Of a stretch of DNA of 64,000 nucleotides, positions 1 to 7,297 are shown one piece after another; positions within the stretch are counted from its first letter, which is position 1; each line of letters starts with the position of its first letter. Both the position numbers and the translations under genes were made by a program. The notes beneath the pieces are model-generated. The model saw nothing but the letters and a program-made list of their open reading frames with translations, ran no database searches and was not told the origin of the DNA. The DNA is from Candidatus Thiodiazotropha sp. (ex Monitilora ramsayi) (GTDB taxonomy: Bacteria; Pseudomonadota; Gammaproteobacteria; Chromatiales; Chromatiaceae). The stretch spans positions 1-64,000 of the forward strand of contig JAHXIP010000010.1 in assembly GCA_025655575.1 (NCBI GenBank), given 5' to 3'.

Positions 1-24
1 AGCTTGTGTCTTCTTACGTGCCAT
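1..24 (-). CDS. 5' end of a gene running off the left edge
   Basis: Eight codons (MARKKTQA) are visible from an ATG at 22-24, read leftward off the window. A strong Shine-Dalgarno sequence GGAGGTG lies about 6 bases upstream, which is the only reason for calling a start here. It sits just downstream of the attC-like site at 91-162, where the next cassette gene of an integron array would be expected. The lysine-rich start is too short to identify the product. Confidence 0.4.
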
Positions 25-90
25 CTTGAGCACCTCCATATAGGTGAATCTAACTATACAGGGTGTCTACTGTTCGTGGGTAACTCGGAT

Positions 91-162
91 GCATAACGCC
101 AAAGCTGTGCGGTGCAAACGAAACGCAGTGTAGCTTGCATCCGAACGAACAAATTGTTAGCT
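91..162 (-). repeat. attC-like recombination site
   Basis: Read on the minus strand, this 72-base stretch opens with AGCTAAC and closes with GGCGTTATGC, the layout of integron attC sites (R'' near RYYYAAC, R' near GTTRRRY; Vibrio VCRs also end in GTTATGC). The two halves can fold on each other: CGGATGCAA in the 5' half pairs with TTGCACCG in the 3' half, leaving one unpaired A, like the extrahelical base of attC hairpins. It begins 7 bases after the stop codon of the upstream small gene, the usual cassette position. One core base deviates and no integrase gene is in the window. Confidence 0.55.
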
Positions 163-586
163 GTCTGATTAGTAGAATTTTTCATTTAAACTTGTATAGA
201 ACGACAGCGCGATAGCAAAACCAGCTAAAAGAGTTGATGTATCAATAATGAACACTTCGATACCCGTGATGACTGATGCGCCATAAATAGGCGATAGAAG
301 CAATGAAAAAACTATAAATAACACAAAGATTAATCTAAATGATTTTCTAAATAGTGCCATACCGATATAGCTAACTAAAGCAATCCCCAATTGAAACCAA
401 AATATCCATTCTGGTATTTCAAACAACGCACCATATCCTCCATAGGATAATAGACTTTGCATTCCTGGCTCTAGCGTCCAATATGCCCATGGAGCAAACA
501 TGTACAAAATGAAAAATACAGCACTTATTGCTAGCGCCACCCAATAGCTATGAATTACTCTCATTCAATTTCCTTGTTACAGCTAA
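92..586 (-). mobile_element. probable integron gene cassette
   Basis: The unit runs from a GTTAGCT core at 581-587 (minus strand), through one short gene (169-564), to the attC-like site at 91-162. One gene, almost no leader and a 3' attC is the standard cassette format. The upstream core GTTAGCT matches the AGCTAAC that opens the attC, as expected for a circularised cassette. I could not recognise a full second attC above 587, so the cassette could be the first after an attI or next to a decayed one. Confidence 0.45.
169..564 (-). CDS. small multi-pass membrane protein (cassette gene)
   Basis: A 131-residue protein I do not recognise. It shows about four hydrophobic segments: near residues 8-30 (start, with WVALAISAVFFILYMFAPWAYW), 52-70, 75-95 and 100-122, and almost no soluble domain, so it should lie in the inner membrane. 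The start ATG follows a purine-rich AAGGAAATTGA leader. The gene is visibly AT-rich compared with the flagellar genes to the right and ends 7 bases before an attC-like site, which points to a mobile cassette. No catalytic motif is visible; any function would be a guess. Confidence 0.6.
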   Translation of the reverse strand: MRVIHSYWVALAISAVFFILYMFAPWAYWTLEPGMQSLLSYGGYGALFEIPEWIFWFQLGIALVSYIGMALFRKSFRLIFVLFIVFSLLLSPIYGASVITGIEVFIIDTSTLLAGFAIALSFYTSLNEKFY

Positions 587-647
587 CAGTGGATTATCTT
601 GCACGCACTGATATTGCGATATCTCGCATAAAGCTCTCTCTATGTAC

Positions 648-860
648 TCATAGCTGGAAGAATCGCCCAATCGGGCAGGATGTATAGGTTGGTAGAGACA
701 GCCAGCATCCTGCCTGAGGGAGTTTTCCGTTATTCATCAGTAGGTTATCAGATAATTCCTCAAGGTGAATTTGATTGAGGTCATCTAAAGAATTGAATCT
801 GTTTTGTTCCCACACAGCTTTTTTGTCATAGAGTTGATCTAAAATGCCACTTTCAGACAT
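648..860 (-). CDS. hypothetical 70-residue ORF
   Basis: The first 45 residues are charged and acidic (MSESGILDQLYDKKAVWEQN...) and look like real protein. The last 25 are encoded by a stretch that also forms two inverted repeats, so the reading frame may simply run into a structured non-coding element. No good ribosome-binding site precedes the ATG. It lies in the AT-rich left edge next to the cassette and may be an older cassette gene with a damaged 3' end. Existence as a gene is uncertain and no family is recognised. Confidence 0.3.
   Translation of the reverse strand: MSESGILDQLYDKKAVWEQNRFNSLDDLNQIHLEELSDNLLMNNGKLPQAGCWLSLPTYTSCPIGRFFQL
673..714. repeat. inverted repeat, 9-bp arms
   Basis: GGCAGGATG (674-682) is repeated in inverted orientation as CATCCTGCC (706-714). 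Just left of it a second small hairpin, GCCC-AATC-GGGC, overlaps the first arm. The structure lies inside the 3' part of the doubtful 70-residue ORF. It may be a terminator-like or recombination-site-like element; neither a T-run nor attC core bases settle it. Confidence 0.35.
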
Positions 861-1097
861 GTAACTGATTGATTTATTGGAATTTTGGTAAAACTGGTCT
901 GTGAAGTTAAAAAATATATAAGGTCATTCTTCACCACTGCCCCCTCTAGTTTTTGGAGTCAGTGTCAATTCGATACGCTGCCGAAGTTTATTACGTCGCG
1001 GAAGGGATTATTGACTGAGTGTGCTGTGGTGTTGGGGTTACCGCAGCCAACTAAGTCAATCATTGACCTGTTTGGGAGCTGGCCGATGGGATGGATG

Positions 1098-1204
1098 GAT
1101 TCGTCTGCTTCGCAGACTCACCCTTTCGGGGCGCCTTCGCTTCGCCCCCGGTCGAACGAAGGATTCGAATCACATCCTCTCACACCGCCAAATAAAAAGG
1201 GGCC
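1098..1204 (+). repeat. direct repeat copy 1 with tRNA-Ser 3'-end remnant
   Basis: This block starts GATTCGTCTGC, continues through a GC-rich stretch containing TTTCGGGGCGCC, and ends with GGATTCGAATC...CCGCCAAATAAAAAGGGGCC. That ending matches the T-arm, CCA end and following bases of tRNA-Ser(GGA) but in plus orientation, opposite to the functional gene at 1397-1487. A second diverged copy lies at 1246-1374. Apart from these copies I see no gene between 861 and 1396; open frames there are overlapping shadows without ribosome-binding sites. Confidence 0.7.
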
Positions 1205-1245
1205 GAGAGACTCCTTTGCTTGGGAGTGGACTGAGGGGAGGGATT

Positions 1246-1374
1246 GATTCGTCTGCTCCGCAGACTCACCCCTTCGGGGCACCTTCGCTACGCTGCGGCG
1301 TCCTGCGTCGCTTTGCTCCTGGTCGAACGTAGGGTTCGAATCACATCCTCTCTCTCCGCCAAATAAAAAGGGGC
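1246..1374 (+). repeat. direct repeat copy 2 with tRNA-Ser 3'-end remnant
   Basis: The second copy shares the GATTCGTCTGC start, the CCTTCGGGGC core and the TTCGAATCACATCCTCTC...CCGCCAAATAAAAAGG end with copy 1, but carries an extra segment near 1290-1318. Its tRNA-like 3' end points at the functional tRNA-Ser, so the two form a long near-perfect palindrome centred near 1378. The layout suggests repeated capture of tRNA 3' ends, as left by integrating elements or recombination at a tRNA gene. Confidence 0.7.
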
Positions 1375-1397
1375 CCGGTTGGGCCCCCTTTTTATTT
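1361..1397 (-). terminator. rho-independent terminator of tRNA-Ser
   Basis: Directly behind the encoded CCA end the minus strand has AAATAAAAAG, a GGGGCCC stem with its complement, and then CTTTTTATTT. This GC-rich stem followed by a T-run is a classic intrinsic terminator. The inverted repeat extends beyond the stem into the tRNA 3' end because of repeat copy 2. Confidence 0.8.
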
Positions 1398-1487
1398 GGC
1401 GGAGAGAGAGGGATTCGAACCCTCGATACGCTATGAACGTATACACACTTTCCAGGCGTGCTCCTTCAGCCACTCGGACATCTCTCC
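1397..1487 (-). tRNA. tRNA-Ser (anticodon GGA)
   Basis: A 91-base tRNA with encoded CCA. The acceptor stem GGAGAGA pairs with TCTCTCC; the D-arm contains GAGTGGCTGAAGGA typical of serine tRNAs. The anticodon loop CTGGAAA has GGA at 1451-1453, a long variable arm follows, and the T-loop is GGTTCGAATCC. It reads UCC and UCU serine codons. The YbaK-like gene lies upstream on the same strand and an intrinsic terminator follows. Duplicate 3'-end fragments face it at 1098-1374. Confidence 0.95.
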
Positions 1488-1557
1488 GGATTTTGGAGGC
1501 GCAAGGTTAAACCACTTCCGGTCCGGAAGCAAATTGCCCGGTGTCTGAGCGAAACCG

Positions 1558-2028
1558 CTATAGGTGTGTACCTATCTCGGCTACGATTGCGTCCTCTTCC
1601 GCCATGCGGAAGGTACGGGCTGGCATGTGGAGCAGTTTTCCGTGATCGCCCGATTCGCAATAGATATCCGGCTGGCACATGAGGTTTGAATCGACCAGCG
1701 TTTCGATGCCGTAGGGCATGCCGATGGGGGGAACCGCGCCGGCTTCGCAGTCGGAGAAGGCATCTTCGAGTTCGTCTTCGGATATCAGGGTGAATTTGCG
1801 TCCGGTCAGGCGTTCGACTTGATCAAGCCGTAAGCGGTGAGTGGCAGGAATCACTGCCAGCAGGTAGCGCTCGTCATCTCCCAGCAGTACTGATTTGGCC
1901 ATCCGGTCACCTGGAATACGAGCGGCTTCTGAACTCATCAGTGCAGAGTCTGTGGGGCGATGGTCGATCTCCTCATAGTCGAGGTCATGGTTCTGCAGAT
2001 ACTCTTTGAGTGTGATTGCAATGGCCAT
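1558..2028 (-). CDS. YbaK/EbsC-family aminoacyl-tRNA deacylase-like protein
   Basis: A 156-residue single-domain protein of the YbaK / ProRS-associated editing family, whose members hydrolyse mischarged aminoacyl-tRNAs (Cys-tRNA-Pro for E. coli YbaK) in the cytoplasm. Seen here: the start with YLQNHDLDYEEIDH, the RMAKSVLL segment holding the conserved lysine, LLAVIPATHRLRLDQV, and the AVPPIGMPYGIETLVD strand-loop typical of the fold. A strong AGGAGG precedes the ATG. The exact tRNA substrate cannot be read from sequence. It stands alone about 70 bases upstream of tRNA-Ser. Confidence 0.8.
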   Translation of the reverse strand: MAIAITLKEYLQNHDLDYEEIDHRPTDSALMSSEAARIPGDRMAKSVLLGDDERYLLAVIPATHRLRLDQVERLTGRKFTLISEDELEDAFSDCEAGAVPPIGMPYGIETLVDSNLMCQPDIYCESGDHGKLLHMPARTFRMAEEDAIVAEIGTHL

Positions 2029-2146
2029 GTCAGCCTCCTTTATGATCTCTCTTCTGATAGGAGTATAGTTCAGGCTTTATCCGTCAAAGATTGACGATAT
2101 CCACAAGAATTTAACCCTTATTTGATGAATCACGAGCAGTAGAAAC

Positions 2147-2977
2147 ATGGGTAAGAGAAAGAAGAAATCATCCCCTAAAATTGCGGAATCGGCAGATCGC
2201 CATCGACTATATGAACTCTCCGTCCAATGTTCCGAGGCGGAGATCGATTTCGTTGACGATACTTTCAAAAAACTGCGGGGTCGCAGGGCCAGGCTACTGA
2301 GGGAGGACTTTTGTGGTACCGCCAATGTCTGCTGCGAATGGGTCCGGCGACGTAAATTCAATCGTGCCATCGGTGTCGATCTGGATGGGGAGGTACTCGA
2401 CTGGGGACGCACCCATCAGCTGGGCAGGCTCAAGCCCTCGGAGCGTAAACGTATCTCACTCCTGGAGGAGAATGTCCTCACGGTTAAGACCGAACCGATC
2501 GAGGTCATCTCCGCAATGAATTTCAGCTACTGGCTGTTCAAGGAGCGCAAGCAGCTGAAGCGCTACTTCAAACGGGTGCATAGCCAGCTTGCGGATGACG
2601 GTATTCTCTTTCTGGATGCCTATGGGGGTTATGAGTCCTATAAAGATATCGAAGAGGAGCGTGATATCGAAGATGGTGATACCACCTTCACCTATACCTG
2701 GAAGCAGGAGAAATACGAACCCATCAGTGGCAATCTGATCTGCCATATCCATTTCGATTTCGAGGATGGCTCCCGCATGGAACGCGCCTTCAGCTATGAC
2801 TGGCGGCTATGGAGCCTGCCCGAGATCCGTGAACTGCTGGATGAGACTGGTTTCAGCAAAGTGACTTTCTACTGGCAGGGGTTTGATGAGGACGGAGAGC
2901 CGGACGGTGAATTCGTGCCTGTCACGGAAGGTGACGCGGATGCCGGATGGATTTGCTATATCACTGCTGAAAAATAA
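2147..2977 (+). CDS. class I SAM-dependent methyltransferase
   Basis: A 276-residue cytosolic protein with a basic start (MGKRKKKSSPK) and a Rossmann methyltransferase core. Motif I is LREDFCGTANVCCEW, followed by the acidic ribose-binding turn AIGVDLDGEVLDW and a motif near ISAMNFSYW; the C-terminal half is rich in aromatic and acidic residues. DREDFCGTA-type methyltransferases are widespread in proteobacteria but I cannot name a substrate. It is a single-gene unit, divergent from the YbaK-like gene and convergent with mobB. Its ribosome-binding site is weak. Confidence 0.75.
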   Translation: MGKRKKKSSPKIAESADRHRLYELSVQCSEAEIDFVDDTFKKLRGRRARLLREDFCGTANVCCEWVRRRKFNRAIGVDLDGEVLDWGRTHQLGRLKPSERKRISLLEENVLTVKTEPIEVISAMNFSYWLFKERKQLKRYFKRVHSQLADDGILFLDAYGGYESYKDIEEERDIEDGDTTFTYTWKQEKYEPISGNLICHIHFDFEDGSRMERAFSYDWRLWSLPEIRELLDETGFSKVTFYWQGFDEDGEPDGEFVPVTEGDADAGWICYITAEK

Positions 2978-3067
2978 ATACTAAGACCCCATATTGCAGT
3001 AGCTTAAGCACCTTTCAGTCAAGATGATGCGACAGGGCTGCACCGAAAAAATATTCTGGCACATCAC

Positions 3068-3595
3068 CTAAGACGACAGGCTTGCACAGTAGTGACTGAT
3101 GAAGTCGGCGATGGCGGGAGGATCATTCAGGTCAAGCCGGGGTAATTCACAGGGATGGCTGATCGGTTCGTCGCTTGCGATGGCGATGATTGAGTCATCC
3201 TGCTCATACAGCAACGGCTTACCGAGGGACGGGCGATGCAGTTCTATCTTCGGAAAAGAGAGATGGCGAAAACCTTCGACCAGCACCAGATCCAGGACTG
3301 AAAGATCCATCCTTGCCAGCAACACGGGGAGTTCGGGTTCGCTTGTCTCTGACTCCTCCGCCATCAACGCCCAGCGGTTAGAACTGGCCAGCAACACCTG
3401 CCCTGCCCCGGCTTTGCGCAGTTCGTAGCTGTCTTTGCCGGGTTTATCAAACTCCACCTGATGGTGTGCATGCTTGATCAGGCCGGGACGAAGTCCCTGC
3501 GCACGAAGTAAAGGTATGACCTGCTTGAGAAGGGTTGTCTTTCCGGTACCGCTGAAAGCGGCAAAACCGATAACCGGCAGCTGTGTGTTGAGCAT
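3068..3595 (-). CDS. mobB: molybdopterin-guanine dinucleotide biosynthesis protein B
   Basis: A 175-residue P-loop GTPase of the MobB family, an accessory factor for MobA that attaches GMP to molybdopterin to make the bis-MGD cofactor. The Walker A motif is at residues 10-21 (GFAAFSGTGKTT), followed by the family pattern LIKHAHHQVEFDKPGKDSYELRKAGA and the LVEGFRH segment. The length is normal. No other molybdenum cofactor gene is in the window, so mobA and the enzymes served must lie elsewhere. A DUF2802 gene follows on the same strand. Confidence 0.92.
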   Translation of the reverse strand: MLNTQLPVIGFAAFSGTGKTTLLKQVIPLLRAQGLRPGLIKHAHHQVEFDKPGKDSYELRKAGAGQVLLASSNRWALMAEESETSEPELPVLLARMDLSVLDLVLVEGFRHLSFPKIELHRPSLGKPLLYEQDDSIIAIASDEPISHPCELPRLDLNDPPAIADFISHYCASLSS

Positions 3596-3674
3596 GATCT
3601 ATCGTGTTACTGAGTCAGAAAAGAGGACGATAAGATCAATAATAGTGCCGTCTTAGCGCCTGAATATCCAGGCG

Positions 3675-4067
3675 TCATTTAATACCGTGCATCATGATAA
3701 TCAGGTCGGCAGCATCCCGGCTGATGCCCAATTCGCTGATGAGTTGCTCTGGACCCGCGCCATCCTGCACCATCCGTATGGCATCCGTATAAGGGGGATC
3801 GCCAGCCTGATTTTGTTGCTCGAAGAACTCCTGTCTCTCTTCCAGGTCCCTGCCATGACGCTCCAGTTTATTGACCCGCTTGTCGACACCGACAGCGCTG
3901 GAACAGAGTGCGCCTACGGTCTGCTTGAGGGTTTCGATATCGCGCTTCTGTTGTGCCCGGGTCTCTCGACGATGGGATTCCAGACGCAGATAGACAATCC
4001 ATTGGATAGTGACCATGACCACTAAGAATAGTATGACGACCCACACCAGGGATGTGTCAGCTGGCAT
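3675..4067 (-). CDS. DUF2802-domain membrane protein of the che cluster
   Basis: A 130-residue protein with one N-terminal membrane segment (about residues 8-26, WVVILFLVVMVTIQWIVYL), a charged coiled-coil region (30-85) and a C-terminal DUF2802 module ending ISRDAADLIIMMHG. In Pseudomonas a DUF2802 gene closes the cheW end of the flagellar/chemotaxis cluster, and it does so here. Its start codon overlaps the stop of the preceding 57-codon ORF by one base (TGATG), so the two are translationally coupled. Molecular role unknown; the context suggests a link with polar chemotaxis or flagellar function. Confidence 0.8.
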   Translation of the reverse strand: MPADTSLVWVVILFLVVMVTIQWIVYLRLESHRRETRAQQKRDIETLKQTVGALCSSAVGVDKRVNKLERHGRDLEERQEFFEQQNQAGDPPYTDAIRMVQDGAGPEQLISELGISRDAADLIIMMHGIK

Positions 4068-4240
4068 CAGGCATACTCGTCAATGTGCGGTTTCCCGTCA
4101 TCCTCATCCTTTGGGTTCTGTTTGGGTTTGCGCTGCGGTTTTTCATCTGTGGGTTTAGGCTTCTCACGTCTCAATGGCGGTTTAGCCGGGTTGACGGGAT
4201 AGAGCGGATTCAGCGGTGACTGTTCTCCAATTTCAGGCAT
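4067..4240 (-). CDS. small proline/lysine-rich protein, 57 residues
   Basis: This frame runs from ATG 4238-4240 to TGA 4067-4069, with a good Shine-Dalgarno GGAGG about 8 bases upstream. The product starts MPEIGEQSPLNPLYPVNPAK, continues with several KPxP/KPQRKPKQ units and ends with acidic DEDDGKPHIDEYA. It has no membrane segment and should be disordered. It sits between cheW and the DUF2802 gene and is coupled to the latter by a 1-base TGATG overlap, which supports real translation. A 7-bp hairpin (GATTCTA/TAGAATC, 4263-4281) lies just before its ribosome-binding site. Family not recognised. Confidence 0.65.
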   Translation of the reverse strand: MPEIGEQSPLNPLYPVNPAKPPLRREKPKPTDEKPQRKPKQNPKDEDDGKPHIDEYA

Positions 4241-4413
4241 ACCGGTTATCCTCCATGAGAGGGATTCTATCTCTTAGAATCTGTTAACACTAATTTGTTC
4301 GTCTCAGACCGTGACAACGTGTATGGCTCAACAGTGCTAAATGAACCCGTGCTAACAGACCTTAGAAGAATAGCGTGAATATCGGTTCAGGGTCAGGTCT
4401 GTTCAGCAATGGC

Positions 4414-4899
4414 TCAGTACATGCTGATTTCCTGCCATTCCTCATCAGTCAACAGTTTGTTCAGATCGACCAGAATCAACAGGCCCTCCTCCCGGGTCGC
4501 CACACCCTGAATATAGCGAGAGCTGTCATCCGTTCCAACATTGGGGGCCACATCGATGTCGTCTTCGCCCAGCTCGACAACCTCGGCGACGGCATCGACC
4601 AGGATGCCGACCACCTGTTTCTCCGACTCAATCACGATGATCCGACTGGCATCGACCATATCCGTGGAGGGCAGTCCGAAACGTGTGCGGGTGTCGATAA
4701 CTGTAACCACATTGCCGCGCAGATTAATGATGCCCAGTACATAGGCAGGCGCACCCGGTACCGGTGCGATCTCAGTGACTCTCAGTACCTCCTGAACCTG
4801 CATGACATTAATGCCATAAACCTCATCCTTGAGAATGAACGTTACGAACTGGATCAGCGGGCTACCGCCACCCTCTTCATCGTCTGTATGAGACATCAC
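4414..4899 (-). CDS. cheW: chemotaxis coupling protein CheW
   Basis: A 161-residue CheW, the adaptor that links chemoreceptors to CheA at the inner membrane. Hallmarks seen: LIQFVTFILKDEVYGINVMQVQEVLR, the APVPGAPAYVLGIINLRGNVVTVIDTR core and the QVVGILVDAVAEVVEL segment. The N-terminus has a short acidic-glycine tail before the fold. It follows parC and parP in the Pseudomonas order and should couple to the CheA encoded at 9154-11469. Length and motifs are complete. Confidence 0.95.
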   Translation of the reverse strand: MMSHTDDEEGGGSPLIQFVTFILKDEVYGINVMQVQEVLRVTEIAPVPGAPAYVLGIINLRGNVVTVIDTRTRFGLPSTDMVDASRIIVIESEKQVVGILVDAVAEVVELGEDDIDVAPNVGTDDSSRYIQGVATREEGLLILVDLNKLLTDEEWQEISMY

Positions 4900-4952
4900 T
4901 ATACCTCGCAGTCTTCTCTATTCTTGTCGCCACTCATGCTGTGTGGCAATAC

Positions 4953-5636
4953 CTAAGCGACGAGCATCTCCATCACCCCATCCACATCGAGCAGTGCCGT
5001 CAGCTCCTCGATAATAATACCTGCATACCAGGGATGCCTGCCTTTGGCACCACGCCAGCGTATGGCTTCCTTATCCAGCATGACGGTCCCTTTGAGTGAA
5101 TCCACTGCCAGCCCCCGCTCACCCCCACCAATCAGGAGCACGTGTTTCAGCGACGACGTATCCTCATCATCTGGCACCACCTCAGGCATCAATAGTCGGC
5201 GAGTATCCGCCACCACTACCTTGGTGTCGTGATTAATGGCTACCCCCAGTGACCAGGCCGGCTGACCCGGCAATTGGCTGATTCTATCCTCTAATGTCAG
5301 GATGCCGCTGAGTCGAGACAGCGGGACGGCCAAATTGATCTTGTTCACGGAGAACATCAACACCTGGAAAGGCAACTCAGCCCAATCCGGCACTTCAGCA
5401 GGACGGGGCACCTCATCGACTGTCCCAAGTGAGGCAGTATCCTGAGATAACGCGGATTCTGTTACGCCCTTGTGCAAGATATCGGCCTGCACAGTGTCGT
5501 CTTTAGCCGGCTCAGCTGTGGTGACCCTCACCGTTTCAGCGTCGATCTCTGCCAGCAAGGTATCCAGATAGTCAGCCAGCGCCACATCGGGTTTGGCTAC
5601 CGTCTTGGTCTTTTGCGGTTTTGCCTGCCCGGTCAT
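4953..5636 (-). CDS. parP: ParP-like CheW-domain protein (polar chemoarray anchor)
   Basis: A 227-residue protein: a polar, disordered N-terminal third (to about residue 85) with an acidic DVALADYLDTLLAEI segment, then a CheW-like domain (FQVLMFSVNKINLAVPL, LPGQPAWSLGVAI, GGGERGLAVDSL). In Vibrio and Pseudomonas the CheW-like protein after parC is ParP, which binds ParC, CheA and receptors to keep arrays at the pole; the assignment is by architecture and position. Its ATG overlaps the parC stop by 4 bases, indicating coupled expression. The repeat-bearing CheA in the same operon fits as its partner. Confidence 0.82.
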   Translation of the reverse strand: MTGQAKPQKTKTVAKPDVALADYLDTLLAEIDAETVRVTTAEPAKDDTVQADILHKGVTESALSQDTASLGTVDEVPRPAEVPDWAELPFQVLMFSVNKINLAVPLSRLSGILTLEDRISQLPGQPAWSLGVAINHDTKVVVADTRRLLMPEVVPDDEDTSSLKHVLLIGGGERGLAVDSLKGTVMLDKEAIRWRGAKGRHPWYAGIIIEELTALLDVDGVMEMLVA

Positions 5637-6433
5637 GTGCCCGCACCGGCAATAGGAACCGAATCGGGTTCATGCATCAGGTCCTGTAGCAACTGCCCAT
5701 AGGCCGTGATGCCTCGACTCTGCGGAGAAAATAGTGAGGGTGGTATACCGGCCTTGCTGGCCTCTCTGAACTGCGTATCCACCGGGATCAGTCCATGCCA
5801 GAGGTGTTCCGGATAACTCTCCTTCATCACCCGCAGGCTGTCGATGGAGGCACGGGTCCGGCGGTCGAACATCGTCGGTACAATCACATAGGGAAGCGGC
5901 ACATGGCGGGATTTTGTCACCATCTGCAAGGTATGAATCATGCGTTCCAGGCCTTTGAGGGCGAGAAACTCCGTCTGGACAGGAATGACCAATTGCTCGC
6001 AGGCTGCCATGGCATTGATCATCAGAATCCCGAGAATCGGTGGACAGTCGAGTATGACGTGATCATAACGTCCCTCGAGCCGCTGCAGGGCCTGTTTGAT
6101 TACCAGTCCCATACCATCCAGGCGACCTGCCTGTCGGTCCAGCGTGGCGAGCGCCATCTCTGCCGGCATCAGATCCAGACCCTCAGTACCTGTGGGATAG
6201 ATCAGGCTGCCGGGATCCACATCCCGCTTTTCTGCTACCCCCTTGAACAAGCTGTAGACACTCTCTTCGAGGACATCGGGATCGTAACGGAAGTAACTGG
6301 TGAGTGAGGCATGGGGATCGATATCGATCAACAACGTACGCAGACCCCACTGTGAAAGCAGACCGCCAAGGGAGACACTGGTGGTCGTCTTACCCACGCC
6401 CCCTTTCTGATTCGCTACCGTCCAGACTCTCAC
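5633..6433 (-). CDS. parC: ParC, ParA-family ATPase of the chemotaxis cluster
   Basis: A 266-residue deviant-Walker ATPase. KGGVGKT occupies residues 10-16, then LLIDIDPHASLTSYF (Walker A'/switch) and HVILDCPPILGIL (Walker B). Within che/flagellar clusters this ParA type (ParC; PA1462-like in Pseudomonas) positions chemosensory arrays at the flagellated pole and passes them to daughter cells. Its start shares one base with the motD stop and its end overlaps parP by 4 bases. No parB partner is nearby, as usual for ParC, which works with ParP instead. Confidence 0.88.
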   Translation of the reverse strand: MRVWTVANQKGGVGKTTTSVSLGGLLSQWGLRTLLIDIDPHASLTSYFRYDPDVLEESVYSLFKGVAEKRDVDPGSLIYPTGTEGLDLMPAEMALATLDRQAGRLDGMGLVIKQALQRLEGRYDHVILDCPPILGILMINAMAACEQLVIPVQTEFLALKGLERMIHTLQMVTKSRHVPLPYVIVPTMFDRRTRASIDSLRVMKESYPEHLWHGLIPVDTQFREASKAGIPPSLFSPQSRGITAYGQLLQDLMHEPDSVPIAGAGT

Positions 6434-7287
6434 TAGCCGCCTCCGGGTAGATCGATACTCTGATCCGGTTGTCCGTTCATGCCAAGAATGACCAACGTCA
6501 CACGGCGGTTCTTTGCCCGGCCTGCCTCCGTATTATTATCCCCCGTAGGACGGTGTTCCCCGTAGCCGATGGCCGACATGCGATCGGGGCTTACCCCCAT
6601 ACGCGTCATCAGATGCACCACACTGGCGGCACGGGCTGCAGACAGTTCCCAATTGGAGGGAAACTCTTCCGTATGAATAGGGCGGTTGTCGGTATTGCCT
6701 TCCACCTGTATCTGATTGGGTACTTTAGATAACACGCGACTGATATTGCGCAGCGCAGTGACGGCTGCATTAGAGAGTGTGGCCCGGCCACTGGCAAACA
6801 ACATTTTATCCTTCATGTTTACCTTGACCCGATTCTCGGTGTAAGTCACCTCCACCAGATCCTGTTCCACATAGGTCCCCAACATATCTTCAATCGTGGC
6901 CGCGAGGAAGCTGAGGCGCTGCCCATCCTCCGACGGCATCTCAGGCACAGCATCAAGACCTATCTTCTGGTTGGCCCCGGATTCGTCATAAGTGCCGGGG
7001 CCCAGGCGGACGTCAGTTTGAATCAATGCATTCTCTTGGTCAGCACCGATGATATCCCCGCTTTGTTGTCTCTGTTCACCGACTTGAATGGGCTCAAGAC
7101 TTCGCCCGCTCTCCTGAAAGGCGTGTGTCAATGTCTGAGAGAGGACCCGGTACTTGCCTTCGTTGACGGAAGAGACGGAGTACATGACCACAAAGAAGGC
7201 AAACAACAGGGTAATGAAATCGGCATAGGAGACAATCCACCTTTCGTGGTTAGCGGACTCTTCTTTGCGCTTGCGTCTCCTGGCCAT
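6433..7287 (-). CDS. motD: flagellar motor protein MotD
   Basis: A 284-residue MotB-type stator subunit. After a basic start (MARRRKRKEES) comes one membrane helix with the ion-binding aspartate D23 in SYADFITLLFAFFVVMYS. A periplasmic linker (about 50-130) leads to an OmpA-like peptidoglycan-binding domain (about 140-265: SGRATLS, VEGNTDNRPIHTEEFPSNWELSAARAASV with NWxLSxxRA). In Pseudomonas MotCD is the high-torque stator pair encoded next to cheB; the neighbourhood here is the same. It overlaps parC by one base and follows motC by 10 bases. Confidence 0.92.
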   Translation of the reverse strand: MARRRKRKEESANHERWIVSYADFITLLFAFFVVMYSVSSVNEGKYRVLSQTLTHAFQESGRSLEPIQVGEQRQQSGDIIGADQENALIQTDVRLGPGTYDESGANQKIGLDAVPEMPSEDGQRLSFLAATIEDMLGTYVEQDLVEVTYTENRVKVNMKDKMLFASGRATLSNAAVTALRNISRVLSKVPNQIQVEGNTDNRPIHTEEFPSNWELSAARAASVVHLMTRMGVSPDRMSAIGYGEHRPTGDNNTEAGRAKNRRVTLVILGMNGQPDQSIDLPGGG

Positions 7288-7297
7288 AATGTCGCAC

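Noticed and set aside
885..1332. Two overlapping plus-strand frames of 103-120 codons left of the tRNA
   Set aside because: They run through the direct repeats and tRNA-like remnants, have no ribosome-binding site and translate to low-quality Arg/Pro/Ser-rich sequence.
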